From positions 244 through 22,179 of the forward strand of contig DKCG01000036.1 of assembly GCA_002449145.1 (NCBI GenBank): 21,936 bases of DNA, read 5' to 3'. Source of the DNA: Christensenella sp. UBA6880. Its GTDB lineage: Bacteria > Bacillota > Clostridia > Christensenellales > CAG-917. Of this stretch, positions 1 to 6,487 are shown piece after piece. Made by a program: the position numbers and the translations under genes. Each line of letters opens with the position of its first letter. Within the stretch, counting starts at the first letter, position 1. Under the pieces are notes generated by a model, which saw only the letters and a list, made by a program, of their open reading frames with translations, ran no database searches and had not been told where the DNA came from.

Positions 1-88
1 AGCAACGAACGGCAGACGGGCTGTTGGCAATACAAATCGGCTGAAAGCCGTGCCACTGCGCTTTGTGCGCCAGCTACACACCCAAACG

Positions 89-188
89 GCGCAGTCGCTT
101 GTACTTCCCGTCAAGCTCGGCGCTCCCTTTTCGAGCCGCCTTGCAGCTCGTGTTCCGTCTTCGAATAGACACATTCCGTTTATAAGTA
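89..188 (-). repeat. Dispersed repeat, left copy (inverted relative to right end)
   Basis: Read on the minus strand, this segment matches positions 21838-21936 over its whole length. I estimate about 80% identity by eye. Shared blocks include CTTATAAACGGAATGTG, the centre GCAAGGCGGC, GCCGAGCTTGA and AAGTACAAGCGACTGCGC. The two copies therefore form an inverted repeat at the two ends of the window. No reading frame is conserved between them, so it looks like a non-coding intergenic repeat. The match probably continues into positions 1-88, but the right copy is cut off by the window end. Both copies lie downstream of the 3' end of a gene (parB here, the cyclophilin on the right). Confidence 0.8.
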
Positions 189-263
189 CGCTTCGAATAA
201 GTTTCGGATTAAGGCTTCGCCTTCCTCAATTATTAATTATTCATTATTAATTATTAATTAACC
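189..263. other. AT-rich tail downstream of parB
   Basis: Between the repeat and the parB stop codon lies a short stretch ending in iterated TTATTAAT-type units (about 226-260). I see no GC-rich hairpin followed by a T-run that would be a clear parB terminator. Confidence 0.5.
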
Positions 264-1163
264 TCAAAGTTTGTCGTTATACTTCAAGATTTGCACGAGA
301 GCGTAGATTCTGTCAAGGTCGTCCTTGTTGAAATAGTCAATCGTGATTCTGCCCTTTTGGTCGTTGCCGACAAGTTTGACCTTCGTTGCGAAAATGCGTT
401 TCATATCGCCAACAAACTCTTTGAGTTCGAGCGGCAACGCTTTTGTATCTCTCGGGCCTGACGGAATGGCTTTTCTCGTGAAGTACAGACGGACGCGGTT
501 TTCGAGGTCGCGTACGGAAAGTTTGTTGTCGCACGCTTGGTTTGCGAGCGTCACGAGATAGTCCTTGTCGTCTATGGATATGAGCGTTCTGGCGTGGCCG
601 GGGGAAAGTTTGCCCTCTCTCACGAGCGCGGTCACTTCGTCGGGAAGTTGCAAGAGGCGAAGCGTGTTGGTGACGTACGGACGAGATTTGCCGATACGAA
701 CCGCCACTTCCTCTTGGGTGAGTCCGTGATTGTCCATAAGTTCGCGCATACCCTCTGCCGCTTCGATTGCGTTGAGGTCCTCGCGGTGCAAGTTTTCGAT
801 GAGCGAAATTTCCTGGATTTGTTGCGGCGTGAATTCGCGTATGATGGCAGGCACTTTTTTGAGGCCTGCAAGCAAACTCGCTCTGAAACGACGCTCGCCT
901 GCGATGATGAGGTATCTGCCGCCGTCCGTCTTGACCAAAAGCAAGGGCTGCAATACGCCGTAAGTCGCAATGGACGTCGCCATTTCTCTCAAACTGTCCT
1001 CGTCAAACGTTTTTCTCGGCTGATTCGGGTTGCGGTCGATGAGCGTAATGTCAATTTCCTGTGCCTGAATGTCATCGGCAATATCGACTTTGACGTTTTC
1101 TTCATTGTCGTTGAAAAGAGCATTGAAACCTTTTGTTCCGAGGCCGCTTTTTGTGTTTGCCAT
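264..1163 (-). CDS. parB: ParB/Spo0J chromosome-partitioning CTPase
   Basis: ParB-family DNA-binding CTPase of 299 residues, usual length for a chromosomal ParB. It loads on parS, spreads as a CTP-dependent clamp, and works with ParA and SMC in origin segregation. Visible motifs in order are NPNQPR (45-50), the CTP-binding GERRFRA (89-95), ENLHREDLN (123-131), a helix-turn-helix around 148-172 (GLTQEEVAVRIGKSRPYVTN) and a C-terminal dimerisation region. The ATG lies 3 bases beyond the parA stop. Its Shine-Dalgarno AAGGAG is formed by the last two sense codons of parA, so translation is likely coupled. Its targets are visible in this window: five parS-like sites between 4404 and 6332. Identification is secure from motifs and context. 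Confidence 0.97.
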   Translation of the reverse strand: MANTKSGLGTKGFNALFNDNEENVKVDIADDIQAQEIDITLIDRNPNQPRKTFDEDSLREMATSIATYGVLQPLLLVKTDGGRYLIIAGERRFRASLLAGLKKVPAIIREFTPQQIQEISLIENLHREDLNAIEAAEGMRELMDNHGLTQEEVAVRIGKSRPYVTNTLRLLQLPDEVTALVREGKLSPGHARTLISIDDKDYLVTLANQACDNKLSVRDLENRVRLYFTRKAIPSGPRDTKALPLELKEFVGDMKRIFATKVKLVGNDQKGRITIDYFNKDDLDRIYALVQILKYNDKL

Positions 1164-1166
1164 AAG

Positions 1167-1922
1167 TCACTCCTTAAATTTCGATATATATTCTTTTGCA
1201 AGTTTTTCGTATGCGATTGCGCCGCTGCACCGACGATCGAACTCGATTATCGGTTGTCCGAAACTCGGCGATTCGGCAAGGCGTACGTTTTGAGGTATAA
1301 CCGTTTCAAAAACCTTGTCTTTGAACGTTTGGCGCACGTTCTGCTCGACTTCTCTCGCAAGTTTGGTCTGTCTGAACATCGTAAGAAGGATTCCGTAAAG
1401 CCGCAAACTCTCGTTCGAGTGCTTTTTGACGAGCCTCACGGTGTTGAGCAGTTGATTGAGCCCTTCGAGAGCGAAGTATTCGCATTGAAGGGGCACGATA
1501 ACGCCGTCAGACGCGCTCAGCGCGTTTATAAGCGTCAAATTTATGCTCGGCGCGCAATCTATGAACACGAAGTCGTATTTGTCTTTTACGGGGTCGAGAG
1601 CCGTTTTGAGGACGTAATCCCGATTCTTTGCGTTTGCGATTTCCAGTTCCGCGCCGGCAAGGTCGCGCGACGACGGAATGAAATCCGCAAATCTGCCCTT
1701 CCTCACGCAAGAGGTTGCGTCGCCTTTAAGCAAAGCGTCGTATATCGAATTTTCGATTTTTTTGTCGAAGACCCCCATCGCGCTCGTCGCGTTGGCTTGC
1801 GGGTCGAAGTCAACGAGCAAAGTTTTGTATCCCAAAGAGGCAACGAAGCAGGCGAGATTCACGCACGAAGTCGTCTTGCCCACGCCCCCTTTTTGATTGG
1901 AAAACGATACGACTTGCGCCAT
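1167..1922 (-). CDS. parA: ParA/Soj chromosome-partitioning ATPase
   Basis: Walker-type ParA/Soj ATPase of 251 residues. It binds DNA non-specifically as an ATP dimer and moves ParB-parS complexes; in Bacillus, Soj also regulates DnaA. Visible are the deviant Walker A KGGVGKTT (11-18), the VDFDPQAN motif (37-44) and the Walker B-like FIDCAPS (120-126). I chose the ATG at 1922 (MAQVVSFSNQ) because family homology begins there. A GTG six codons upstream is also open. No Shine-Dalgarno precedes the ATG, and a promoter -10 box ends only 6 bases before it, so the message may be leaderless. The gene is followed directly by parB. Confidence 0.97.
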   Translation of the reverse strand: MAQVVSFSNQKGGVGKTTSCVNLACFVASLGYKTLLVDFDPQANATSAMGVFDKKIENSIYDALLKGDATSCVRKGRFADFIPSSRDLAGAELEIANAKNRDYVLKTALDPVKDKYDFVFIDCAPSINLTLINALSASDGVIVPLQCEYFALEGLNQLLNTVRLVKKHSNESLRLYGILLTMFRQTKLAREVEQNVRQTFKDKVFETVIPQNVRLAESPSFGQPIIEFDRRCSGAIAYEKLAKEYISKFKE

Positions 1923-1928
1923 AAAAAT

Positions 1929-1957
1929 AATATAGCACACAATGAAAAATTTTTCAA
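1929..1957 (-). promoter_or_regulatory. parAB promoter (sigma-A type)
   Basis: On the minus strand, TTGAAA (1957-1952), a 17-base spacer and TATATT (1934-1929), with TGC just before the -10 (extended -10). Transcription would start at or within a base or two of the parA ATG at 1922. Confidence 0.7.
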
Positions 1958-1961
1958 CGAC

Positions 1962-1980
1962 GTTTCACAAATAGTTTCAC
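1962..1980. promoter_or_regulatory. Two parS half-sites upstream of the parA promoter
   Basis: GTTTCAC occurs at 1962-1968 and again at 1974-1980, a direct repeat with a 12-base period, 5 to 23 bases upstream of the parA -35 box. GTTTCAC is one half of the parS palindrome. The position suggests an operator through which ParB or another regulator could act on parAB. That role is inference; only the repeat is observed. Confidence 0.4.
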
Positions 1981-2026
1981 ATAAAATATTTTTTGACAAA
2001 AAATTATGGTTTTTAACGCGAAGAAA

Positions 2027-2045
2027 CGGGCGCGATTTGCGCCCG
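2027..2045 (-). terminator. Hairpin between rsmG and parA
   Basis: Perfect 7-bp stem CGGGCGC/GCGCCCG with a 5-base loop, the most GC-rich element in an AT-rich gap. On the minus strand it is followed by GTTTCTTCG, a poor T-tract. It lies downstream of rsmG, so it may end rsmG transcription. Confidence 0.45.
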
Positions 2046-2056
2046 AGTATATATGG

Positions 2057-2079
2057 TTTTCATATGAGTTTTTCATATG
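2057..2079. repeat. Direct repeat TTTTCATATG x2
   Basis: TTTTCATATG occurs at 2057-2066 and 2070-2079, a 13-base period, in the rsmG-parA gap. Each copy contains the palindrome CATATG. No function can be assigned. Confidence 0.5.
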
Positions 2080-2139
2080 TGATTTTTTGTAAGTGCCGTT
2101 TTTTAATTCGATTTTTCCGTCGTCGGTTGAGAAAACGCT

Positions 2140-2829
2140 TTACAGCGGTTTTTTCTTGATAACGCCGTATTGACGAGGATATTGTTTCGGGGTGGGCGCG
2201 GTCTTTTCAAAGACCAAAAGCGCGCGCTTTTCACCGTTTGCCAAAATGAGAGATTTGGTTGCGATATGCTTTGCGTTGAGCGTTTTTTCGGCGTTTTTAG
2301 AGGTTTCGAGTTCGTTCTCGTCGGTTTTGTAGGCGATAAATTTGCCCCCGACTTTCAAAAACGGCATTGCAAGTTCCAAAAGTATGCGCAACGACGATAC
2401 CGCTCTTGCCGTGACGTAATCGAACGTGCCGAACAATTCCTTTTCGTCCTCTGCCCTCGCGCTTATCGTTTTTAGATTTTTGACGCCGAGAGTTTTTGCA
2501 GCAGACGAAAGGAAAGTCATTTTTTTGGCGGTGGAATCGAGCGAGGTGACAGACACGTCCTCTCTTGCAATCGCTATGGGCATACTCGGAAAGCCTGCGC
2601 CCGCGCCGATGTCAAGCAGTTTTGCGCCGCTCGTCAAAAGCGACGCGCCTGCAAGCGAGTCTTGTATATGCTTCACCGCAAAATCCTTATCTTCGGTGAT
2701 TGCGGTGAGATTGAACGCCTTGTTGCTCTCGACGACCGCCTCTTGATAGCCGCACAGTTTTTCGAGTTGCGACGAGGTGAGGTCTACGCCGATTTGCTTT
2801 GCACATTCGTTGAGATATGCCTTGTCCAT
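2140..2829 (-). CDS. rsmG: 16S rRNA (guanine-N7)-methyltransferase RsmG (GidB)
   Basis: SAM-dependent methyltransferase that makes m7G527 in 16S rRNA (E. coli numbering). At 229 residues it has typical length. Visible are NLTAI (40-44), KHIQDSL (53-59), the SAM-binding loop LDIGAGAGFPSMPIAI (72-87) and the TARAV motif further on. The ATG at 2829 has AGAGG 6 bases upstream and a good promoter before that. rsmG beside parAB is a classical Firmicutes origin arrangement. The usual upstream neighbours mnmG and mnmE are absent; the next gene is a divergent nucleosidase gene. Confidence 0.96.
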   Translation of the reverse strand: MDKAYLNECAKQIGVDLTSSQLEKLCGYQEAVVESNKAFNLTAITEDKDFAVKHIQDSLAGASLLTSGAKLLDIGAGAGFPSMPIAIAREDVSVTSLDSTAKKMTFLSSAAKTLGVKNLKTISARAEDEKELFGTFDYVTARAVSSLRILLELAMPFLKVGGKFIAYKTDENELETSKNAEKTLNAKHIATKSLILANGEKRALLVFEKTAPTPKQYPRQYGVIKKKPL

Positions 2830-2847
2830 AAAAAACCTCTTTTTTTC

Positions 2848-2876
2848 AATATAGCATTTTTTCTGCGTATTTTCAA
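2848..2876 (-). promoter_or_regulatory. rsmG promoter (sigma-A type)
   Basis: Minus strand TTGAAA (2876-2871), 17-base spacer, TATATT (2853-2848), again preceded by TGC. Same hexamers and spacing as the parA promoter. The predicted leader is about 12 bases and carries the AGAGG ribosome-binding site. Confidence 0.7.
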
Positions 2877-2950
2877 CGATATAACGCCGTTTTTCAAAAG
2901 CGCGATAAATCGATAAAAAATAATAAAATTTTTAATAGTTTTTGCAAATA

Positions 2951-2979
2951 TTGAACTTGTTGAAAAAACGTGCTAAAAT
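2951..2979 (+). promoter_or_regulatory. mtnN promoter (sigma-A type)
   Basis: TTGAAC (2951-2956), 17-base spacer, TAAAAT (2974-2979), with TGC before the -10. GAGG at 3000-3003 is the ribosome-binding site, 6 bases before the ATG at 3010. It diverges from the rsmG promoter. Confidence 0.65.
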
Positions 2980-3009
2980 ATATATAAAATAAAATTTTCG
3001 AGGCGCAGT

Positions 3010-3735
3010 ATGAGAATTGCAATCATAACGGCTATGGCGGAAGAAACTCTGCCTATATTCAAGAAACTCGGCAACGTCGTGGCGCAAAACACCATATCGG
3101 GCGTTGCGATAAGCCAAATAGAATACGACGGCGATACAATATACCTCGCAACGTCGGGCGTGGGCGAAATCAAGGCGGCTCTTGCCGTTCAACTTCTTGT
3201 CGATTTGTTCGACGTGGAAGCGGTGCTCAACTTCGGTTTCGTCGGCGCGATAAACAAAAATCTCGAACTTTGCGAACTGATCGTGCCGAGGCGCGTCGTG
3301 CACTATCAATTCGACGTTACGGGCGTTGATACGGACAGAAGCGTCGGACAATACAGCGGTATGCTCGACAATTATTTCTATCTTGACGAAAGCCTGATTC
3401 AAAACACCCTCGCAAACATCGGCAAGCAAATGAAACTCGTTACCGTCGCAAGCGGCGACGTGTTTGTGACGAGCAGCGAGGATAAACACCGCCTTGCAAA
3501 AGAGTTCGGCGCGGATATTTGCGAAATGGAACTTGCAGGCATGGCGATTGCGTGCGAGAGGAACAACGTTCCGCTTTTTTCGGTCAAAGTGGTGAGCGAC
3601 AAAGCGGACGAAAGCGCAAACGTGAGTTTTCTCTCTATCGTTGAAAGAGGTGTTGCGGGATACGAGAAGATTCTTCCCGAAATCCTCAAAGCAGTCAAGG
3701 ACGGCGCAACCGCGCTTCCGCCCGTCAAGCACTAA
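3010..3735 (+). CDS. mtnN: 5'-methylthioadenosine/S-adenosylhomocysteine nucleosidase
   Basis: MTA/SAH nucleosidase (Pfs/MTAN), 241 residues. It hydrolyses methylthioadenosine and S-adenosylhomocysteine to adenine plus the thioribose or ribosyl-homocysteine product, for methionine salvage and relief of methyltransferase inhibition. The catalytic set known from the E. coli enzyme is present at the same numbers: E12 in AMAEE, E174 in CEMELAGMA (171-179) and D197 in SDKAD (196-200). VGQYSGM (112-118) matches the family's GQVAGMP-type loop. The usual NTGSAGG-like segment reads NFGFVGA (74-80) here. The gene stands alone with its own promoter. Confidence 0.93.
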   Translation: MRIAIITAMAEETLPIFKKLGNVVAQNTISGVAISQIEYDGDTIYLATSGVGEIKAALAVQLLVDLFDVEAVLNFGFVGAINKNLELCELIVPRRVVHYQFDVTGVDTDRSVGQYSGMLDNYFYLDESLIQNTLANIGKQMKLVTVASGDVFVTSSEDKHRLAKEFGADICEMELAGMAIACERNNVPLFSVKVVSDKADESANVSFLSIVERGVAGYEKILPEILKAVKDGATALPPVKH

Positions 3736-3886
3736 AAAGCGTAATCTCGCAAGAGTGTAAAAGCCCCCCCGCGATAAAAAAGCGCACTATAAACGGCGCA
3801 AATATATGACGGATAGAATAAAGCCAATTAGACATTTTGTGTAGTCGGCTTTATCAATAAAACCGCGCTAAGTAAAGTCATTCGAT

Positions 3887-3926
3887 AAAAGAGATAATAG
3901 TTTACTTGTAAACTATTATCTCTTTT
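3887..3926. terminator. Perfect 19-bp inverted repeat, bidirectional terminator
   Basis: AAAAGAGATAATAGTTTAC at 3887-3905, 2-base centre, then its exact complement at 3908-3926. An A-run lies on the left and a T-run on the right, so it would act as a rho-independent terminator on either strand. It is 152 bases past the mtnN stop and is the first convincing terminator for that gene. Confidence 0.75.
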
Positions 3927-4403
3927 TGTGTATTATAAGGATTTAAAGCGGATATATTGCGGAATACAAGTTATAGCGATTATTTGGGATAATATGAGAA
4001 ATAAATGGTTTTCATGCGTACCTGTATTCAGAATAAATACTCTGCAACGGATTATTTGCCAATTGTTAGTATTTGATTTAATAGAAATTGCAGTTTCAGT
4101 TTTCTTCAATAAAAGAAATTGAATTGCAAAAAAGCAAACAATTAGTATTGACGAGCAAACAAATTATTATTTCAAGTTGAACGAATAAAATATATTATTC
4201 GCTATCGCAAAATGTTGCAGAGTTATCACAAGTTGCAAATTCGTTTTGCGGTATGTGGTGATGTGGTATACAACGATTTCCGCCCTATACGCTTAATGTA
4301 TTATAGCGGTTTTATAAATATACGGGTTATCGGTTTTGAAAATCTTGAAGGTGCTATGCTTAATCGGTAACACAATAATTAAGAATGCGATTTTTATTAT
4401 GAT

Positions 4404-4419
4404 TGTTTCACGTGTAACG
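4404..4419. promoter_or_regulatory. parS-like site 1
   Basis: TGTTTCACGTGTAACG differs from the Firmicutes parS consensus TGTTTCACGTGAAACA at 2 of 16 positions, both in the right half. Confidence 0.65.
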
Positions 4420-4434
4420 TATAGAAAATAAAAA

Positions 4435-4466
4435 ACCGCTTTTCTGATTTTTAATTTGAAAGCGGT
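4435..4466 (-). terminator. Rho-independent terminator downstream of the YdeI-family relic
   Basis: Stem ACCGCTTT (4435-4442) pairs with AAAGCGGT (4459-4466). Read on the minus strand, it is followed by a six-T run (GGTTTTTTATTT). It lies about 130 bases past the stop of the leftward YdeI-family relic and probably served that gene. Confidence 0.7.
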
Positions 4467-4594
4467 AAGAAGTTTAATGACGGTTGTGTCGGAAAACGAT
4501 TTAGTTTATGCGCTTAAAAACGATAAGATAACCAAAAGTCTATCGAAGAAATATCCGAAAATGCGGCGGATTTATCGAGGGAAAACGACAGAGT

Positions 4595-5167
4595 TTACAG
4601 AAGCCTGCCGTTGTCGTTCCATTCGCCGTACATAACGCCCTTTTTGGTGTTCTCGATAAATTTGTTTAACCGAGCGGCAAAAACGTCGGGTTGATTCTTT
4701 TTGATTTGTATGGTGTCTATGCGGACTCTCTTGTATAAAGACGGAAAGATTTGAAAGTTTGTCCAAACGTCGACGTCGGATTGCAACGCCGCAAGAATAT
4801 CTTTGTCGATTACGAAACCGTCGTTGGACATATCCGGCAAAACCGCTCGTCCACTGTCGGTCATATGCCTTAAGCGTTCCAATCTGCGACAGCGTTCTTT
4901 GTTAAGTTCTGACCATTTACAGTTTTTACTGCGCGGCGTAAAGCGTTGAATTGTAGTTCTGTCGTCGAGTTTTTTCGTCGTGCTGTCAATCCTACCAAAA
5001 CACATCGCTTCTTCAACTGCGTCGATATACCCAAAAGCGTCGCTTCCGATTGGGCGACCGCGCTTGACTACAAGCCAACATTCGTTTTCGGTCGAGTGGT
5101 TGATTTCAAAACATAATCTCTAAATTCGTCACGATTTTTTTACATTCAGCAGGTTGGAATGCGTCAT
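4595..5167 (-). pseudogene. Frameshifted YdeI/OmpD-associated (OmdA) family gene
   Basis: The longest intact segment (from 5005 on the minus strand) encodes a typical YdeI/OmdA-family C-terminal half: CFGRIDSTTKKLDD, RFTPRSKNCKWSELNKER, then IENTKKGVMYGEWNDNGR near the end. Homology continues upstream of any start codon in the same frame: ENECWLVVKRGRP, then YIDAVEEAMCFG. It moves to a second frame near 5101-5107 (NRDEFRDYVL) and to a third at a 7-A run (5135-5141; DAFQPAECK). At least two frameshifts therefore separate a plausible start near 5167 from the body. The usually conserved W of CFGWIDS is R. The family is linked to bacteriocin protection and stress, with unclear biochemistry. It is probably a recent pseudogene because the body remains well conserved. 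Sequencing error is the main alternative, at least at the homopolymer. Confidence 0.75.
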
Positions 5168-5313
5168 TTTTTTCTTATATTGGTTTGGATAAATTTTGTT
5201 TTCTTGCCGTGCAAATTATCGCAAATATTTGCAATTCGTTGCCGTGTGATAATACTAACGCGAAATCAAATTATAAGCAATGGTTGCGGCGATTATATGC
5301 AATTTTCTATAAT

Positions 5314-5329
5314 TGTTTCACGTGTAACA
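5314..5329. promoter_or_regulatory. parS-like site 2
   Basis: TGTTTCACGTGTAACA has 1 mismatch to the parS consensus. The palindrome extends outwards to 20 bases (5312-5331, ATTG...CAAT) with only one mismatched pair. Confidence 0.8.
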
Positions 5330-5340
5330 ATCATAAAAAT

Positions 5341-5366
5341 GTGGCTATAATGCCACTAAATAGTAG
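5341..5366. repeat. Small hairpin and 14-mer repeat, copy A
   Basis: GTGGC (5341-5345) and GCCAC (5352-5356) form a 5-bp stem around TATAAT. The 14-mer CCACTAAATAGTAG (5353-5366) starts inside it and recurs exactly at 5795-5808. Both copies lie within 25 bases of a parS-like site. Confidence 0.5.
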
Positions 5367-5404
5367 TAAAAGAGCAGGTTTGAAATTTTTGGAAAACCCG
5401 AGAA

Positions 5405-5413
5405 TGTGGATAA
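5405..5413 (-). promoter_or_regulatory. DnaA box (perfect consensus)
   Basis: TGTGGATAA, which reads TTATCCACA on the minus strand, equals the strong DnaA-box consensus. It lies 75 bases from parS-like site 2. A single box is weak evidence, but the surroundings support a role. Confidence 0.5.
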
Positions 5414-5730
5414 CCGTAAAACAGCGTTCCGCAATGACGAACGGCAACGTTCGATGTGACTGATATATGGCTTTTAGAAGCAAGTGAGCGTTGTGGGTGC
5501 GGTGGTGTTTCGATGGTTTTGAGTGGTGTTGTGGGCGCTGTGAGTGCGGTATAAAGTGGCTTCGATTTGTGCGATATTTTGGTGTTTTGCATACGATAAT
5601 TTGAGGGTAATATGGGGCGAAAAATGCCTATATTTACGCGCGATTTTAGGGTCAAAACGATGATATTTTATGTATGTAATTTGAGTGAAAAGCGGTATCG
5701 GACGGGGCTATGATGAGTATTAAAAATATA

Positions 5731-5746
5731 TGTTTCACGTGGAACG
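5731..5746. promoter_or_regulatory. parS-like site 3
   Basis: TGTTTCACGTGGAACG, 2 mismatches to consensus, both in the right half. Only 17 bases from site 4. Confidence 0.65.
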
Positions 5747-5763
5747 GTTTGATTTTCGGTGTC

Positions 5764-5779
5764 GGTTTCACGTGAAACG
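5764..5779. promoter_or_regulatory. parS-like site 4 (perfect 14-bp core)
   Basis: GGTTTCACGTGAAACG. The central GTTTCACGTGAAAC is a perfect 14-bp palindrome identical to the parS core; only the outermost base on each side differs. Best ParB target in the window. Confidence 0.85.
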
Positions 5780-5788
5780 AAAACCGCG

Positions 5789-5815
5789 AAAAACCCACTA
5801 AATAGTAGGGTTTTT
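5789..5815. terminator. Hairpin with 14-mer repeat, copy B
   Basis: AAAAACCCACTA and TAGTAGGGTTTTT are complementary apart from one bulged base, giving a terminator-like hairpin with A- and T-runs on the two sides. It contains the second exact copy of CCACTAAATAGTAG (5795-5808). No gene ends nearby, so it may insulate the region or be part of the origin structure. Confidence 0.5.
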
Positions 5816-5860
5816 GCCCGCTTTTTGGTCGATTTGAGGAATTTGCGACCTTTCACCTTG

Positions 5861-6000
5861 TAAAAATTTACAGAAAAAATTTTGCTCTTTCACCCGAATT
5901 TTTGACAGTGTTTTGTTTCTCAATTTTTCTATAAAAATATTGCTGTTTCACAATTATTCTATATTTTTCAATATGCTGAGAAAATCTTTGTTTTTTATGT
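5861..6000. other. Very AT-rich segment, possible DNA-unwinding element
   Basis: I count 32 G+C in 140 bases (about 23%), far below the flanking genes. It contains a lone parS half-site TGTTTCAC (5944-5951). Unwinding function is inference from composition and position. Confidence 0.4.
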
Positions 6001-6316
6001 GTTTTTTCGTGTGTTTATCCGACGGTTTTCTATGCGCTTTTTAGGCTGTGGCGATGTATATTTGTGTAAAAAACAGAAAAATAGATATTTGGTTTGTCGT
6101 TTTTGGGTATCGAAGCGGTTGTTTGCGTTCGTTTTATCGTTTGCGATTGTTGGTTTATGCTGTCAGCCGGTGTTTGATGCATTTGTATATTTGTTCATAA
6201 GACAGTTTAACCGAATTGGGACGTTGTGTTTACTGTGTGGTGATTTGTTGTGGAGAAGTACGCTTCTCGTGCGTTCGAGCAAGGATATTACACCCGAAAA
6301 TGCCTCTGTTTAGTGG

Positions 6317-6332
6317 TGTTTCACGTCAAACA
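6317..6332. promoter_or_regulatory. parS-like site 5
   Basis: TGTTTCACGTCAAACA, 1 mismatch to consensus, a central G to C. DnaA-box-like sequences lie immediately to its right (6335-6359). Confidence 0.7.
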
Positions 6333-6440
6333 AAGTTTCCACATATAAACATATCCACATCGAAATTCGACGTTGTAAAAAACGGAAGATAGAAAAATCT
6401 ACTGTAAAACGGTTTACAAGTATACTATACGGGCAAAATT

Positions 6441-6482
6441 AACGCTTCGCCGTTTGGCATTGCGCCGTATTTGCGAAGCGTT
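6441..6482 (-). terminator. Terminator of the HlyIII-family gene
   Basis: 10-bp stem AACGCTTCGC (6441-6450) and GCGAAGCGTT (6473-6482) just past the stop of the leftward gene, followed on the minus strand by AATTTTG. The right arm begins 5 bases beyond the stop codon. Confidence 0.65.
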
Positions 6483-6487
6483 TCGTT

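Larger units (their letters stand above)
3736..4594. other. Non-coding, AT-rich gap downstream of mtnN
   Basis: No convincing gene. It contains a run of seven C (3764-3770), a strong palindromic hairpin (3887-3926), a small hairpin CGAATAA/TTATTCG (4182-4201), a parS-like site (4404-4419) and a minus-strand terminator (4435-4466). Short open frames exist (for example 3928-4122, starting inside the hairpin), but their products are unrecognisable and AT-biased. Weak peptide-like sequence at about 4478-4615 on the plus strand could be gene debris but I cannot assign it. Confidence 0.6.
5168..6487. other. Candidate oriC/centromere region, non-coding
   Basis: About 1.3 kb with no convincing gene. 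It contains four parS-like sites, a perfect DnaA box (5405-5413), near-matches ATATCCACA (6351-6359) and TGTGGAGAA (6249-6257), a weaker GTTTCCACA (6335-6343), a segment of about 23% GC (5861-6000) and marked G-over-C bias on the plus strand. It lies between leftward parAB-rsmG and rightward gyrBA. Short open frames here (for example 5185-5463, 5356-5655, 5999-6313) give unrecognisable Cys/Phe- or Pro/Thr-rich peptides and run through the parS sites. The assignment as an origin is inference. Confidence 0.5.

Noticed and set aside
537..2159. 540-codon plus-strand frame opposite parB and parA
   Set aside because: Antisense shadow of two secure genes; composition typical of reversed codons and no recognisable domain.
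3819..3852. ATAAAGCC / GGCTTTAT inverted repeat as mtnN terminator
   Set aside because: 8-bp AT-rich stem with a long loop and no T-run; the hairpin at 3887 is far stronger.
3928..4122. 64-codon plus-strand frame after the 3887-3926 hairpin
   Set aside because: Starts on a GTG immediately past the terminator without SD; AT-driven composition; not recognisable. Could be debris, but unsupported.
4478..4615. Peptide-like stretch on the plus strand (ENDLVYALKNDKIT, then in another frame SIEEISENAADLSREND)
   Set aside because: Looks faintly like a frameshifted gene fragment, but it is too short and overlaps the end of the YdeI-family relic; I could not assign a family.
5356..5655. 99-codon minus-strand frame near parS-like site 2
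   Set aside because: Pro/Thr/Ser-rich product arising from the opposite strand of the G/T-rich segment; contains the DnaA box; no motif.
5999..6313. 104-codon plus-strand frame beginning with GTG
   Set aside because: No SD, Phe/Cys/Arg-rich product explained by the T- and G-rich strand, ends just before parS-like site 5. No family recognised.
4404..6359. CRISPR-like or iteron array in the origin gap
   Set aside because: The parS-like and DnaA-like sites are irregularly spaced and there is no unit repeat with uniform spacers.
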